Shown: piece by piece, positions 36,414 through 44,737 of the stretch
Position numbering within the stretch: position 1 is the first letter of the stretch
Layout of the letters: every line of letters begins with the position of its first letter
NCBI RefSeq assembly: GCF_000214175.1
Contig: NC_015564.1
Coordinates: forward strand, 3,410,001 to 3,474,000
Source of the DNA: Hoyosella subflava DQS3-9A1
Lineage (GTDB): Bacteria > Actinomycetota > Actinomycetes > Mycobacteriales > Mycobacteriaceae
Direction: 5' to 3'
DNA: 64,000 nt
Notes under the pieces: model-generated
What the model saw: only the letters and a program-made list of their open reading frames with translations
Told to the model about the DNA's origin: nothing
The model's database searches: none
Position numbers and translations under genes: made by a program

Positions 36414-37301
36414 TCACAGTCCGGCGAACAGGTCAGTTTCATCCCCGCCGCCGCCGGGCGGCGCGGGGGCGGCTTGTGAACTCACTCTGACCAGCACAAA
36501 CTGCTCCTCGGCCAGTATCGGCTGGACGATACTGTTGGACAACGCGTAACACTGGCCGTCCCGGCTCACCGATACCTGCGTCGCATGCGCGCGCATAGCG
36601 CTGCGTTTCTCCTCCAGTACGCAGGTGACGTCGATCCTTGTTGTGATCGCCCCGTCTGGGTATCTGCCCAGTCCGCTTTCCGGGGAGTCGTCCCAGCCCG
36701 CTGGGATGTCGCGAAGAGCTTCGGTGGCTGTCCGTGCGAATTCCCTGCCGACGACTGCCCAGTACAGCTTGGGGACATCCCATTCCGTCGCGGCCGCGTG
36801 GTCAATCGCCGCGTGAGTGACAGCGTGTACCCGAATGTGGTCGGGGTGCCCATATGTCCCGTCAGGGTCGTATGTGACCACAACATGGGGCCTGAACGCA
36901 CAGATCAGTTCAGAGAGGGTGGCCGCCACACGAGCGATGTCGGCATTCACGAAGGCGCGGGGATTCTTGCTCGACGGCATGTCGGCCATCCCTGAATCCC
37001 TGAACCTCCCAGCGCCGCCCAGAAAAGTCGGTCTCACGGTGGGGCCAGGTGCCGCCGCGCTCAGCGCTTCAAGAGCCCGTGTCAGTTCAAGGATGCGGTA
37101 GCCACCTAGCTGATCGGCTTCGCCGGAACAGAGCAACGCGTACTCGTCGCCGATCACCTCACCCTCCTCACCGAGGGTGCAGGTCACCACCTGCACCTCT
37201 GCGCCCTCACGAAGGCAGCGCGCAATCGTTCCCCCGGTAATCAGAGTCTCGTCATCGGGATGCGCATGTACGAACATCACACGCCGCGTCTCTATGCTCA
37301 T
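36414..37301 (-). CDS. mshB: MshB, GlcNAc-Ins deacetylase of mycothiol synthesis
   Basis: 295-aa zinc-dependent deacetylase converting GlcNAc-inositol to GlcN-inositol in the cytosol. The LmbE/PIG-L fold starts VMFVHAHPDDETLITGGTIA, with zinc ligands His14 and Asp17; YGHPDHIRVHAVTHAAI supplies the third histidine. EEGEVIGDEYALLCSGEADQLGGYR is typical of MshB rather than of Mca. The ATG at 37301 overlaps the lpqW stop by 4 nt; an ATG six codons upstream is less likely. Equivalent to Rv1170. Confidence 0.93.
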   Translation of the reverse strand: MSIETRRVMFVHAHPDDETLITGGTIARCLREGAEVQVVTCTLGEEGEVIGDEYALLCSGEADQLGGYRILELTRALEALSAAAPGPTVRPTFLGGAGRFRDSGMADMPSSKNPRAFVNADIARVAATLSELICAFRPHVVVTYDPDGTYGHPDHIRVHAVTHAAIDHAAATEWDVPKLYWAVVGREFARTATEALRDIPAGWDDSPESGLGRYPDGAITTRIDVTCVLEEKRSAMRAHATQVSVSRDGQCYALSNSIVQPILAEEQFVLVRVSSQAAPAPPGGGGDETDLFAGL

Positions 37302-39118
37302 TCGGGAAGCCTGACCCATTCAGAAGCGGAAGTGAACACCCCGACAGGCACCGGCACATCGAGTTGGACTCCCGCCACCGAATCGGTTACCGCGAGTAGG
37401 GTGACGTCCTGCAAGATCGGCAGGACCGCGCCAAGCTGCCACAGTTGAGATTCAATGCCTGGCAAAACATCACGGATATCCTGACGACCGGTAAGGACTG
37501 AATCAATGAGGCCGGCGAGCTCTGGGACACAGGCACCCGAGAGGTTGCTCGGCGCGCGCGCCACGTCCCGCGAGGACGTACGGTCGTCACTTTCAGCTGG
37601 ATCGTTGGATTCCTGGCCGTCAAGGCTGGGCGCTTCATCGGCTGGCGCGGGTGGCGGGCAGGCCCACCTAGACGCTAGGACTGTCGCCGGATCGTATCCC
37701 GCCTGCACCCAGCCCACAACGGCGTCAACCTCACCGCCGCTGAGCGCTTCGCCATATAGCCGAGCCGGTGCCATTTGGGTCACGCGCGGCCGCACACCGA
37801 CCTGCCGGAGCTGGTCGGCAGCCGTATTGGCAACCGCACGTGCTGCTTCATCACCGGACGGTACGCCGATAACGATCGTCAGCGCAGGCCCGGTAGGGAT
37901 GCCGCCTTCGCGGAGAACCCCGTCGACCATCTCGTACCCAGCACTGTTCAGCGCGATGAGCGCGTCTTCATACCTCCACCGCGCCGGCGCGGTGGAGACG
38001 TATGCGGGCGAGGAGGGCGGCAGGATTTGCGCCTGATCCGGTGCGACCGTCGCCGCTCCGCCTCCGCCAACTGTGGCGAGCACATCCGGATCGAGAAAAC
38101 TGAGGAGCGCGGTGCGAACATCGGCGCTGTCTAACGGCGTGACGCGGGTATTCAGGACGAGTTGCAGCGACCGGGTCTGGTAGCTGCGAGCAGTCTCAAG
38201 GCCGGCAATCGCGGAAAGCTGTGCCTGGAGTGCGCCGCCGCCATGCACGTCGGCGATCTGTGCGTCTTGGCTGCGCAGGGTGTCGGCGATCTGTGCCGAG
38301 GTTCCACCGCGCCGCAAGTGAATCTGGTCGAGTTGCGCAGGAACACCCCAGAACCGGTCGTTGCGCTCTAATCGGATGTCGTCGCGTCCTCGATCGACTC
38401 GGTCAATGTGGAAGCGTGACCCAGACACCGGGATGGTATCGGTGAGGCCTGCGTCAAAACCACCCGGCGAATCCTTGATCAGATGCGCTGGCAGCAGGTA
38501 CGTGAATAGTTCGCGCCAAGCAGGGTACGGCTCCGTGAAGCGGACGTTTACCGTTTTTCCGCCGGAAGACGAGGTGATCGACTCGATCAGGTCGTATCCG
38601 GCGGGGTCGACGACACCCGGCTGGGTGGTCATCTGGCGCCATAGATACTGAAAGTCCTCCGCGGCAATGGGTGCTGCATCGGACCATTGCGCCTCGTTGC
38701 GGAGGACGTATTCAACCGTGAATGGCAATTCGCCAGTCTCGTCGTCGATCACATCGGCTGAGACGATCAGCGACGGATCCGGCTCCCACGCCACTCCACC
38801 GGCCACTGCGGGATCATGTACCGGCCGGAATGGACTCGGTAGCACCAAGTCGGCGACTGCACGGCTCACCGGCGAAAGGTGTGAAAGCAGATGCGGATTG
38901 AACCCGAGGCCAATGTCGTCGATAGCCACGACAACCTCGTTTGTCATCTCGGCCGGGGGCGCCGCCGTGGGAGTGACAGTGCCCGTACTCTCGATTGGCG
39001 GCGGCGGACTCGCGGTACAACTCGTGATCGCGAGCACCACCGCAGCACTACCGGCAGCAAGAACCGGCATATACCTGTCACGCTGCGGCGCCCCACCCGC
39101 CTTCCGGGGTTTTCGCAC
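37298..39118 (-). CDS. lpqW: LpqW-type solute-binding-like lipoprotein
   Basis: 606-aa lipoprotein of the SBP_bac_5 fold. A GTG at 39118 after GGGGAGG gives a basic N-terminus and a signal peptide ending in ITSC, with lipidation at about Cys34. The body has the oligopeptide-binding pattern (FTVEYVLRNEAQWSDAAPIAAEDFQYLW, RLERNDRFWG, VLNTRVTPLDSADVRTALL). In mycobacteria LpqW (Rv1166) acts with PimE at the branch between polar PIMs and lipomannan/LAM, not in peptide uptake. pimE is also in this window. A polar insert (about 510-550) is rich in Asp, Ser and Glu. Confidence 0.9.
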   Translation of the reverse strand: MRKPRKAGGAPQRDRYMPVLAAGSAAVVLAITSCTASPPPPIESTGTVTPTAAPPAEMTNEVVVAIDDIGLGFNPHLLSHLSPVSRAVADLVLPSPFRPVHDPAVAGGVAWEPDPSLIVSADVIDDETGELPFTVEYVLRNEAQWSDAAPIAAEDFQYLWRQMTTQPGVVDPAGYDLIESITSSSGGKTVNVRFTEPYPAWRELFTYLLPAHLIKDSPGGFDAGLTDTIPVSGSRFHIDRVDRGRDDIRLERNDRFWGVPAQLDQIHLRRGGTSAQIADTLRSQDAQIADVHGGGALQAQLSAIAGLETARSYQTRSLQLVLNTRVTPLDSADVRTALLSFLDPDVLATVGGGGAATVAPDQAQILPPSSPAYVSTAPARWRYEDALIALNSAGYEMVDGVLREGGIPTGPALTIVIGVPSGDEAARAVANTAADQLRQVGVRPRVTQMAPARLYGEALSGGEVDAVVGWVQAGYDPATVLASRWACPPPAPADEAPSLDGQESNDPAESDDRTSSRDVARAPSNLSGACVPELAGLIDSVLTGRQDIRDVLPGIESQLWQLGAVLPILQDVTLLAVTDSVAGVQLDVPVPVGVFTSASEWVRLPE

Positions 39119-39226
39119 TGAACCTCCCCTGCCCCCTGCACGTCTCCTTGCAATCGTGCCATGCGTCGCATGGAGCGGCACGCAACCCGGCAACCTCACT
39201 GCGTGCAGCGTGGCGCGGGGCGTGAA

Positions 39227-41149
39227 TCAGGTGACGGCGTTGTCGCGGGCCTTCGCGCGAGAGCGTTCACGAGCGCGTTCTGTGCCACCGAGGACGACCT
39301 TGCGCACCCGGACCACATCAGGTCCGACTTCGACACACTCGTCACCGGCACAGAACTCGAGGGCTCCCTCAAGGTCAAGCCTCGTGGCACGCTGCAAACG
39401 CTCGAGTTCGTCTCCAGTCGACGAACGCATGTTGGTGAGCTTCTTTTCCTTGGTGATGTTCACATCGAGATCTTCGGCGCGTGGATTCTCGCCGATAACC
39501 ATGCCTTCATAGCAGGCGTCGCCAGGCTCGACGAAGAAGGTGCCACGGTCCTGTAGCTGAAGCAACGCGTAGGATGTCACGGCGCCCGCTCGGTCTGAGA
39601 CGAGCGAACCGGTGTGGCGGCTGCGGATTTCACCCGCCCACGGCGCGTATCCAGATGAATGGCTGTTCGCTATTCCCGTACCCCGCGTTTCGGTGAGGAA
39701 CGCGGTACGGAATCCGATAAGGCCACGTGCTGGCACGATGAATTCCATTCGCACCCAGCCTTGACCGTGGTTGGTCATGTGCTCCATGCGACCCTTGCGC
39801 GCGGCCATCAACTGGGTGATCGCACCGAGATACTCTTCGGGCGCGTCAGTGGTCAGGGCCTCGTACGGCTCGTGCAGTTTGCCGTCGACAACGCGCGTGA
39901 CGACCTGCGGCTTTCCGACCGTCATCTCGTACCCCTCGCGGCGCATCGTTTCGACGAGGATGGCGAGAGCGAGTTCTCCCCGGCCCTGCACCTCCCACGT
40001 GTCGGGACGCTCCGTCGGGAGGACACGCAGCGACACGTTGCCTATTAGCTCCTGGTCGAGGCGCGCTTTCAGCATGCGGGCGGTCAGTTTCGTACCGCCA
40101 TTGCGGCCCGACAACGGGGAGGTATTGGTACCCATTGTCACCGAGATCGCAGGTTCGTCGACCGTGATACGCGGAAGCGCCACCGGATTGTCCGGTGCAG
40201 CGAGCGTATCGCCGATCATGATGTCTTCGATGCCGGCGACGGCGACGACGTCGCCCGCCTCGGCCACCTCGGCGGGCACGCGGGTCACGCCTTCGGTTCG
40301 CAGCAGTTCCGTCAGCCGCACCTGCTTGACGTCACCGTTTCCGCGCAGCCAGGCGACGGTCTGGCCTTTGCGCATGCGGCCGTTGTGGATACGGACAAGC
40401 GCGATGCGGCCCAGGAATGAGGACGCGTCGAGGTTGGTGACGTGCGCCTGCAGCGGAGCCTCAGGATCCGCCTGCGGCGCGGGAACGTAGTCAAGGAGGA
40501 GGTCGAACAGCGGCTGGATATCCGGTGAATCCGGTTCCTCACCGTCCGCGGGAGCAGTCATGCTTGCCTTGCCACTGCGTGCGCACGCGTACACCACGGG
40601 AAGCTCAAGCGCGTGCTCAGCCGCAGCTGCAGCTTGCTCATTCTCGAGGTCGCTGGCGAGATCGAGCAGGAGATCGTGGACCTCGTCGACGACCTCAGCG
40701 ATGCGCGCGTCAGGACGGTCAGTTTTGTTCACCACGAGGATGACGGGGAGTGCCGCTTCGAGGGCCTTCCGCAACACGAATCGAGTCTGGGGCAGGGGCC
40801 CTTCACTCGCATCGACGAGCAGCACGACCGCGTCCACCATCGAGAGCCCGCGTTCGACCTCACCGCCGAAATCCGCGTGGCCGGGAGTGTCGATGACGTT
40901 GATGACGACCTCAGAGCCGTCGGGGTTAGTCCGGCGAACCGCAGTGTTCTTCGCGAGAATGGTGATGCCCTTCTCGCGCTCCAGATCGCCCGAGTCCATG
41001 ACTCGTTCCACGAGCTCGGCGCGCTCAGCGAAAGCGCCTGACTGGCGCAGCATCGCGTCGACCAGTGTCGTCTTGCCATGGTCGACGTGGGCGACGATAG
41101 CGATGTTCCGGAAGGCGGCGTTGCGGAAATCCGCACTAGACGACGACAC
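39227..41149 (-). CDS. typA: Translational GTPase TypA/BipA
   Basis: 640-aa ribosome-binding GTPase. The GTG at 41149 follows ACAGGAGC and gives DFRNAAFRNIAIVAHVDHGKTT; a longer open frame is unsupported. G motifs: AHVDHGKTTL, IDTPGHADFGGEV, VNKTDRPDA. Domain II, the EF-G-like domains III/V (about 300-480) and the BipA-specific C-terminal domain ending in a basic tail (RARERSRAKARDN) are present. Equivalent to Rv1165, next to lpqW. It supports ribosome assembly and stress adaptation. Confidence 0.94.
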   Translation of the reverse strand: MSSSSADFRNAAFRNIAIVAHVDHGKTTLVDAMLRQSGAFAERAELVERVMDSGDLEREKGITILAKNTAVRRTNPDGSEVVINVIDTPGHADFGGEVERGLSMVDAVVLLVDASEGPLPQTRFVLRKALEAALPVILVVNKTDRPDARIAEVVDEVHDLLLDLASDLENEQAAAAAEHALELPVVYACARSGKASMTAPADGEEPDSPDIQPLFDLLLDYVPAPQADPEAPLQAHVTNLDASSFLGRIALVRIHNGRMRKGQTVAWLRGNGDVKQVRLTELLRTEGVTRVPAEVAEAGDVVAVAGIEDIMIGDTLAAPDNPVALPRITVDEPAISVTMGTNTSPLSGRNGGTKLTARMLKARLDQELIGNVSLRVLPTERPDTWEVQGRGELALAILVETMRREGYEMTVGKPQVVTRVVDGKLHEPYEALTTDAPEEYLGAITQLMAARKGRMEHMTNHGQGWVRMEFIVPARGLIGFRTAFLTETRGTGIANSHSSGYAPWAGEIRSRHTGSLVSDRAGAVTSYALLQLQDRGTFFVEPGDACYEGMVIGENPRAEDLDVNITKEKKLTNMRSSTGDELERLQRATRLDLEGALEFCAGDECVEVGPDVVRVRKVVLGGTERARERSRAKARDNAVT

Positions 41150-41270
41150 AAAAGCTCCTGTACGTGGTGGGCTGGCCTGTCCCGGCAGTACGAGCGTCGG
41201 GACCACCGACACGTCCCGGAACGACGCGAGAGTCATAAACCAAGCGAACCCAGCAAGGATAGCCGGACTT

Positions 41271-41292
41271 CGCCGATTCCGCGGAATCGGCG
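41271..41292. promoter_or_regulatory. Perfect 22-bp palindrome
   Basis: The sequence CGCCGATTCCG (41271-41281) is followed at once by its exact reverse complement to 41292, with no spacer. It lies 121 nt upstream of typA and 111 nt upstream of the Cys-rich gene, which are divergent. It may be a dimeric regulator operator; as an RNA it would need a loop opened at the centre. Confidence 0.5.
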
Positions 41293-41323
41293 TATCTCGC
41301 CGGTGCAGACGAAGTTGATCTAG

Positions 41324-41342
41324 TTAGGTGATCCTTCGCTAA
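41324..41342 (+). promoter_or_regulatory. Candidate IdeR/DtxR-like iron box
   Basis: TTAGGTGATCCTTCGCTAA matches the 19-bp IdeR consensus at 14 positions by my count, with both outer half-site ends intact and a degenerate centre. It lies 62-80 nt before the start of the Cys-rich protein, and a TACCCT box at 41349-41354 could be the -10, so the site would cover the -35. Matches of this quality can occur by chance. Confidence 0.35.
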
Positions 41343-41403
41343 TTGGGTTACCCTGACCTCACTACGACGTTGGGACGCAGTCAACCCCCTGGAGAGTTTG
41401 CGT

Positions 41404-41580
41404 ATGGGCAAGGTGAAGGCCTCGAAGGTGAGCAGCCTCAAACCTAAGAAAAAGTGCTGCCGCAGCAAAACACGCTGCCTGCGCTGCCCTTATGTCGTCG
41501 CGAAGATGAAGAAGTACGAAGCTGCTGGTGTCTCAGGCGGCGAACTGAAGAAGTGCCTGAAGAAGGCTCGCGCTGCCTGA
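41404..41580 (+). CDS. Conserved Cys-rich basic small protein
   Basis: 58-aa protein beginning MGKVKASKVSSLKPKKKCC, followed by RSKTRCLRCPYVVAKMKKYE, and ending in a lysine/alanine-rich helix. Four cysteines in a CC-x5-C-x2-C arrangement, with one more near the C-terminus, suggest a small metal site; the high Lys/Arg content suggests nucleic-acid or ribosome contact. The ATG at 41404 has GGAGAG 7 nt upstream. Short proteins of this pattern occur widely in Actinobacteria as far as I recall, without a known function. It diverges from typA and is followed by convergent mutT2. Confidence 0.85.
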   Translation: MGKVKASKVSSLKPKKKCCRSKTRCLRCPYVVAKMKKYEAAGVSGGELKKCLKKARAA

Positions 41581-41592
41581 GATTCCCGTGCT

Positions 41593-42042
41593 TCACACAT
41601 GCTCCCTCATCGATCTGACCAGATCGTCGATCCAGACCCGATCGTTCGGCACGAGATCAGCGTCACGCAGTTCTCCTACGGTGAACCACCGGATATCGGC
41701 ATGCTCTAGCGGCCGCGGCTCACCTGCGATCAGCTGCACCAGGTAGGCGCGCAGCACGTACCTTTCGCTGTCGGCACCTGTAGCCGCAAGGTGGACGTCC
41801 ACACCGATGCGCGGGCCGATCGCGGTTGTTACCCCGAGTTCTTCCTCCAGTTCCCGCCGCAGCGCTTCGGCGGGCAACTCCCCGTCATGGACTTTGCCCC
41901 CAGGCAGCTCCCACAGACCGGCGAGCTCCTCCGGGTAAGTACGTTGTGCCAGCAGGATTGATCCCGCCGAGATGATGGCCGCCGCCGCCACCTCCTGGGC
42001 GTGATCCTCACCTGCATGCCCGGAGAATCGTTCATCAGACAT
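41593..42042 (-). CDS. mutT2: Nudix hydrolase MutT2
   Basis: 149-aa Nudix enzyme. The box reads GGKVHDGELPAEALRRELEEELGV, matching GX5EX7REUXEEXGU, and the preceding LAQRTYPEELAGLWELP is typical of MutT2 (Rv1160), which acts on dCTP-type or oxidised nucleotides. The ATG at 42042 overlaps the ABC ATPase stop by 8 nt; an ATG at 42129 has a fair ribosome binding site but would overlap by 95 nt. As the last gene of a thiamine-type transporter operon, a role on a thiamine diphosphate-like compound is an alternative. Confidence 0.87.
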   Translation of the reverse strand: MSDERFSGHAGEDHAQEVAAAAIISAGSILLAQRTYPEELAGLWELPGGKVHDGELPAEALRRELEEELGVTTAIGPRIGVDVHLAATGADSERYVLRAYLVQLIAGEPRPLEHADIRWFTVGELRDADLVPNDRVWIDDLVRSMREHV

Positions 42043-43087
42043 GGCTGCCTGCACGGACGTCGGATACGACACCGGCACGACGGCCATCCAGACCGAGCCT
42101 GACCGAATCTCCAGGCGTAACGGAATCATGCAACGTCCCCTTTGCAGAGAACTCGCCCTGCCCCTCGATCACGACGCGCAGTCGCAGCCCATCGGGAAGG
42201 ACAACCACGGAACTCACCGTGGCGCTGATCGGGCCGTGCCGTGCGAGGACGAGCGAATCGCTCCCAAGTGCGAGCTCCGCTGGGCCGTCCGCGGCGTCAA
42301 CGCCGACCGCACCGAGTGCACAGCGTGCGACGCCGTGCTCCACATCCGCCGGAATGAGGCTCGTGTAACCGAGGAAAGCCGCGACATCGCGGTCCGCCGG
42401 GCCGCTCCACAATGATCGCGGCTGTGCGATCTGCCGGATATTCCCACCGATGATCACCGCGATCTGGTCGGCGAGGAAAGCGGCCTCCGCTTGATCGTGA
42501 GTCACCACCAGCGCAGGAGTCGACGATTCCGCAACCACGCGCCGGATATCTGCGGCGAGGCGGTCCCGCAGGCCCTTGTCGAGCGCTGACAACGGCTCAT
42601 CGAGGAGCAGAAGCCGCGGCCTCGGAGCAAGCGCGCGAGCCAGCGCGACACGCTGTGCTTCGCCGCCGGAGAGCTGATCGACTCTTCTCCCCCCGTAGCC
42701 TTCGAGACCCACCATTTCCAGCAGCTCGTGCACCCTCCGGCGGCGAGCTTCTCGCGGCATCGTGGCTTTCTCGCCAGGACGGCGGATCGCCAGCCCGTAT
42801 TCGATGTTGCCCGCCACGGTGCGGTGTGGGAACAGCTGCCCGTCCTGGAAAACCAGGCCGATATTCCGGCGGTGGACTGGCAGTCCTGAAAGATCGGCGC
42901 CATCGAATTCTATTCGTCCATTTGCCAGCGGCTCGAGTCCCGCGATGGCGCGCAGGATCGTCGACTTTCCAGACCCTGAGGGACCGAGCAGTGCCATGAT
43001 CGACGGCTGTGCCGGGAACGTCAGGCTCACGTCCTCGACAGCGGCGACGGCGCCGTAGCGAACCGTCACTGAGTCAAGAACTAGCAT
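42035..43087 (-). CDS. ABC transporter ATPase (ThiQ/FbpC type)
   Basis: 350-aa ATP-binding subunit. Walker A GPSGSGKSTIL (about 35), Q-loop FQDGQLFPHRTV, signature LSGGEAQRVALARAL, Walker B LLLLDEPLSALD and the H-loop VTHDQAEA are all intact. The C-terminal 120 residues form a TOBE-like regulatory domain as in spermidine, iron or thiamine importers. It directly follows the permease (adjacent codons) and overlaps mutT2, so it is one operon with the binding protein. Confidence 0.9.
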   Translation of the reverse strand: MLVLDSVTVRYGAVAAVEDVSLTFPAQPSIMALLGPSGSGKSTILRAIAGLEPLANGRIEFDGADLSGLPVHRRNIGLVFQDGQLFPHRTVAGNIEYGLAIRRPGEKATMPREARRRRVHELLEMVGLEGYGGRRVDQLSGGEAQRVALARALAPRPRLLLLDEPLSALDKGLRDRLAADIRRVVAESSTPALVVTHDQAEAAFLADQIAVIIGGNIRQIAQPRSLWSGPADRDVAAFLGYTSLIPADVEHGVARCALGAVGVDAADGPAELALGSDSLVLARHGPISATVSSVVVLPDGLRLRVVIEGQGEFSAKGTLHDSVTPGDSVRLGLDGRRAGVVSDVRAGSHV

Positions 43088-44737
43088 TTAGAACTCCCCC
43101 ACATCGCGAATCCGGACGATCTCGATGATCGTGACGACGGTGGCCGTCACAGCCACCAACAGCACTGCGCCCGCTAGTGCGACCGACGCGTTCTCGGCTC
43201 CGGGGCGGGCAATCAGTCGCCCAATGAGAACCGGGAGCGTGGGATCACCAGCGCGCGCTAAGAACGATGTTGCCCCGAATTCCCCGACAGTGACAACAAA
43301 CGCGAATCCGGCCGCTGCCGCGATGGAGCGCGCGACGAGTGGAAGATCGATGGTGAACCACACTCGCACCGGGGACGCGCCGAGCACCGCCGCACCCTCC
43401 CGCAGACGGGCGTTCACCGCCCGCATTGCGGGCAGCACAATACGCACTACCAGGGGAATCGCTACCAGCGCCTGTGCGATCGGAATGAGGATGGCCGAGC
43501 TTCGCAGGTCCCCGGGGAGTCGCCCCAGGGTGATCAGAAAACCGAATCCCACAGTCACGGCACTGATGCCGAGGGGAATGAGAATGGCGCCATCCGCAAT
43601 CCACGCGAAACGTCCGCGCGCTTGCGCGATGGCAATCGCAGCTAGCACTCCCACGACGAGGGAGAGGATCGCCGCGTCCGTCGCCGTGCGCAGTGACAAC
43701 AGTGTTGCATCCACACCACTCACGCCGTCTCGGGTCTGGGCAAGCAACCGGTAGCCCTCGAGGCTCCATTCGCCGCGCGGGCGCAGTGACCGCACGAGCA
43801 GCGCACAGGGGGGAACAATGAGCAGGCTCGCGACCAGAGCGAGGACCGCGCCCACGCCGATCCACTGACGCCCTCGCGGTGTGCGCGCCGTCGAGTCCAT
43901 TGGCCGCAGCGACAGCGCGCGCTCCCGGCCGCGCCGCGCGAGCGTCGCGACCGCGATCGCACCCGCAATCGCCAGCATCTGCAGCAGTGAGAGCACCGCC
44001 GCCATGCGCAAGTCGAATACTTGAACCGTTTGCAAGTAGATTTCTGTCTCCAGCGTGCGGTACCGCGTTCCGCCGAGCACAAGAACGACACCGAAACTGG
44101 TGGCGCAGAAGAGGAACACAACCGCAGCCGCAGACACGATTGCCGGTGCAAGAGCAGGGACGGTGACCGTGCAGAACGCGCGAGCGGGCGATGCTCCGAG
44201 ACTGCGTGCCGCCTGCTCTGTACGGGGATCCAGATGAGCCCACACCGAACCAACAGTGCGGGCGACGACCGCCACATTGAAAAACGCGTGGGCGAGCAAG
44301 ATCGCCCACACCGTGCCATCCAGGCCAGTGAAACCGAGGAGGCCGCCGTCTGAGAAAAGTGCGCGGAACGCGATACCAACCACAACCGTAGGCAGAACGA
44401 AAGGCACTGTCACGACCACTCGCAAGAGCGTGCGCCCTGGGATGGCTACCCGTGCGAGCAGCCACGCCACTGGCAGACCAGCAGCGAGCGTCAGCACCGT
44501 CGACGCAGCAGCCTGCCCCACAGTGAATGCGGCAATATCCCAGACCGAGGCCCGGCCCAGCAGTTGCACCGTACCGAGCGGGTCGAATTGCCCGCTTTCG
44601 TCGACAAGACCGCGATACACGATCGCAGAAACCGGCCAGGCAAAGAAGACGGCCAGAAAAATGACCGGCCCTGCGCCGATGAGCAGCGCCGGCGGCAAGG
44701 CACGGCGCCGGCGCTGCTCCTTCGTGCTTGCGGTCAT
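43088..44737 (-). CDS. ABC transporter permease, fused two-domain (ThiP type)
   Basis: 549-aa membrane subunit with about 12 TM helices and two binding-protein-dependent permease domains in one chain. The first EAA loop lies near EQAARSLGASPARAFCTVTVP (about 170-190) and the second near LREGAAVLGASPVRVWFTIDLP (about 445-465). Such duplicated permeases are typical of thiamine (ThiP) and iron (FbpB/SfuB) importers. The ATG overlaps the binding-protein stop by 4 nt. Confidence 0.9.
   Translation of the reverse strand: MTASTKEQRRRRALPPALLIGAGPVIFLAVFFAWPVSAIVYRGLVDESGQFDPLGTVQLLGRASVWDIAAFTVGQAAASTVLTLAAGLPVAWLLARVAIPGRTLLRVVVTVPFVLPTVVVGIAFRALFSDGGLLGFTGLDGTVWAILLAHAFFNVAVVARTVGSVWAHLDPRTEQAARSLGASPARAFCTVTVPALAPAIVSAAAVVFLFCATSFGVVLVLGGTRYRTLETEIYLQTVQVFDLRMAAVLSLLQMLAIAGAIAVATLARRGRERALSLRPMDSTARTPRGRQWIGVGAVLALVASLLIVPPCALLVRSLRPRGEWSLEGYRLLAQTRDGVSGVDATLLSLRTATDAAILSLVVGVLAAIAIAQARGRFAWIADGAILIPLGISAVTVGFGFLITLGRLPGDLRSSAILIPIAQALVAIPLVVRIVLPAMRAVNARLREGAAVLGASPVRVWFTIDLPLVARSIAAAAGFAFVVTVGEFGATSFLARAGDPTLPVLIGRLIARPGAENASVALAGAVLLVAVTATVVTIIEIVRIRDVGEF

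Noticed and set aside
36182-36442. 87-aa frame on minus overlapping the 45-aa gene
   Set aside because: It starts inside mshB without a ribosome binding site and is out of frame with both better-supported genes.
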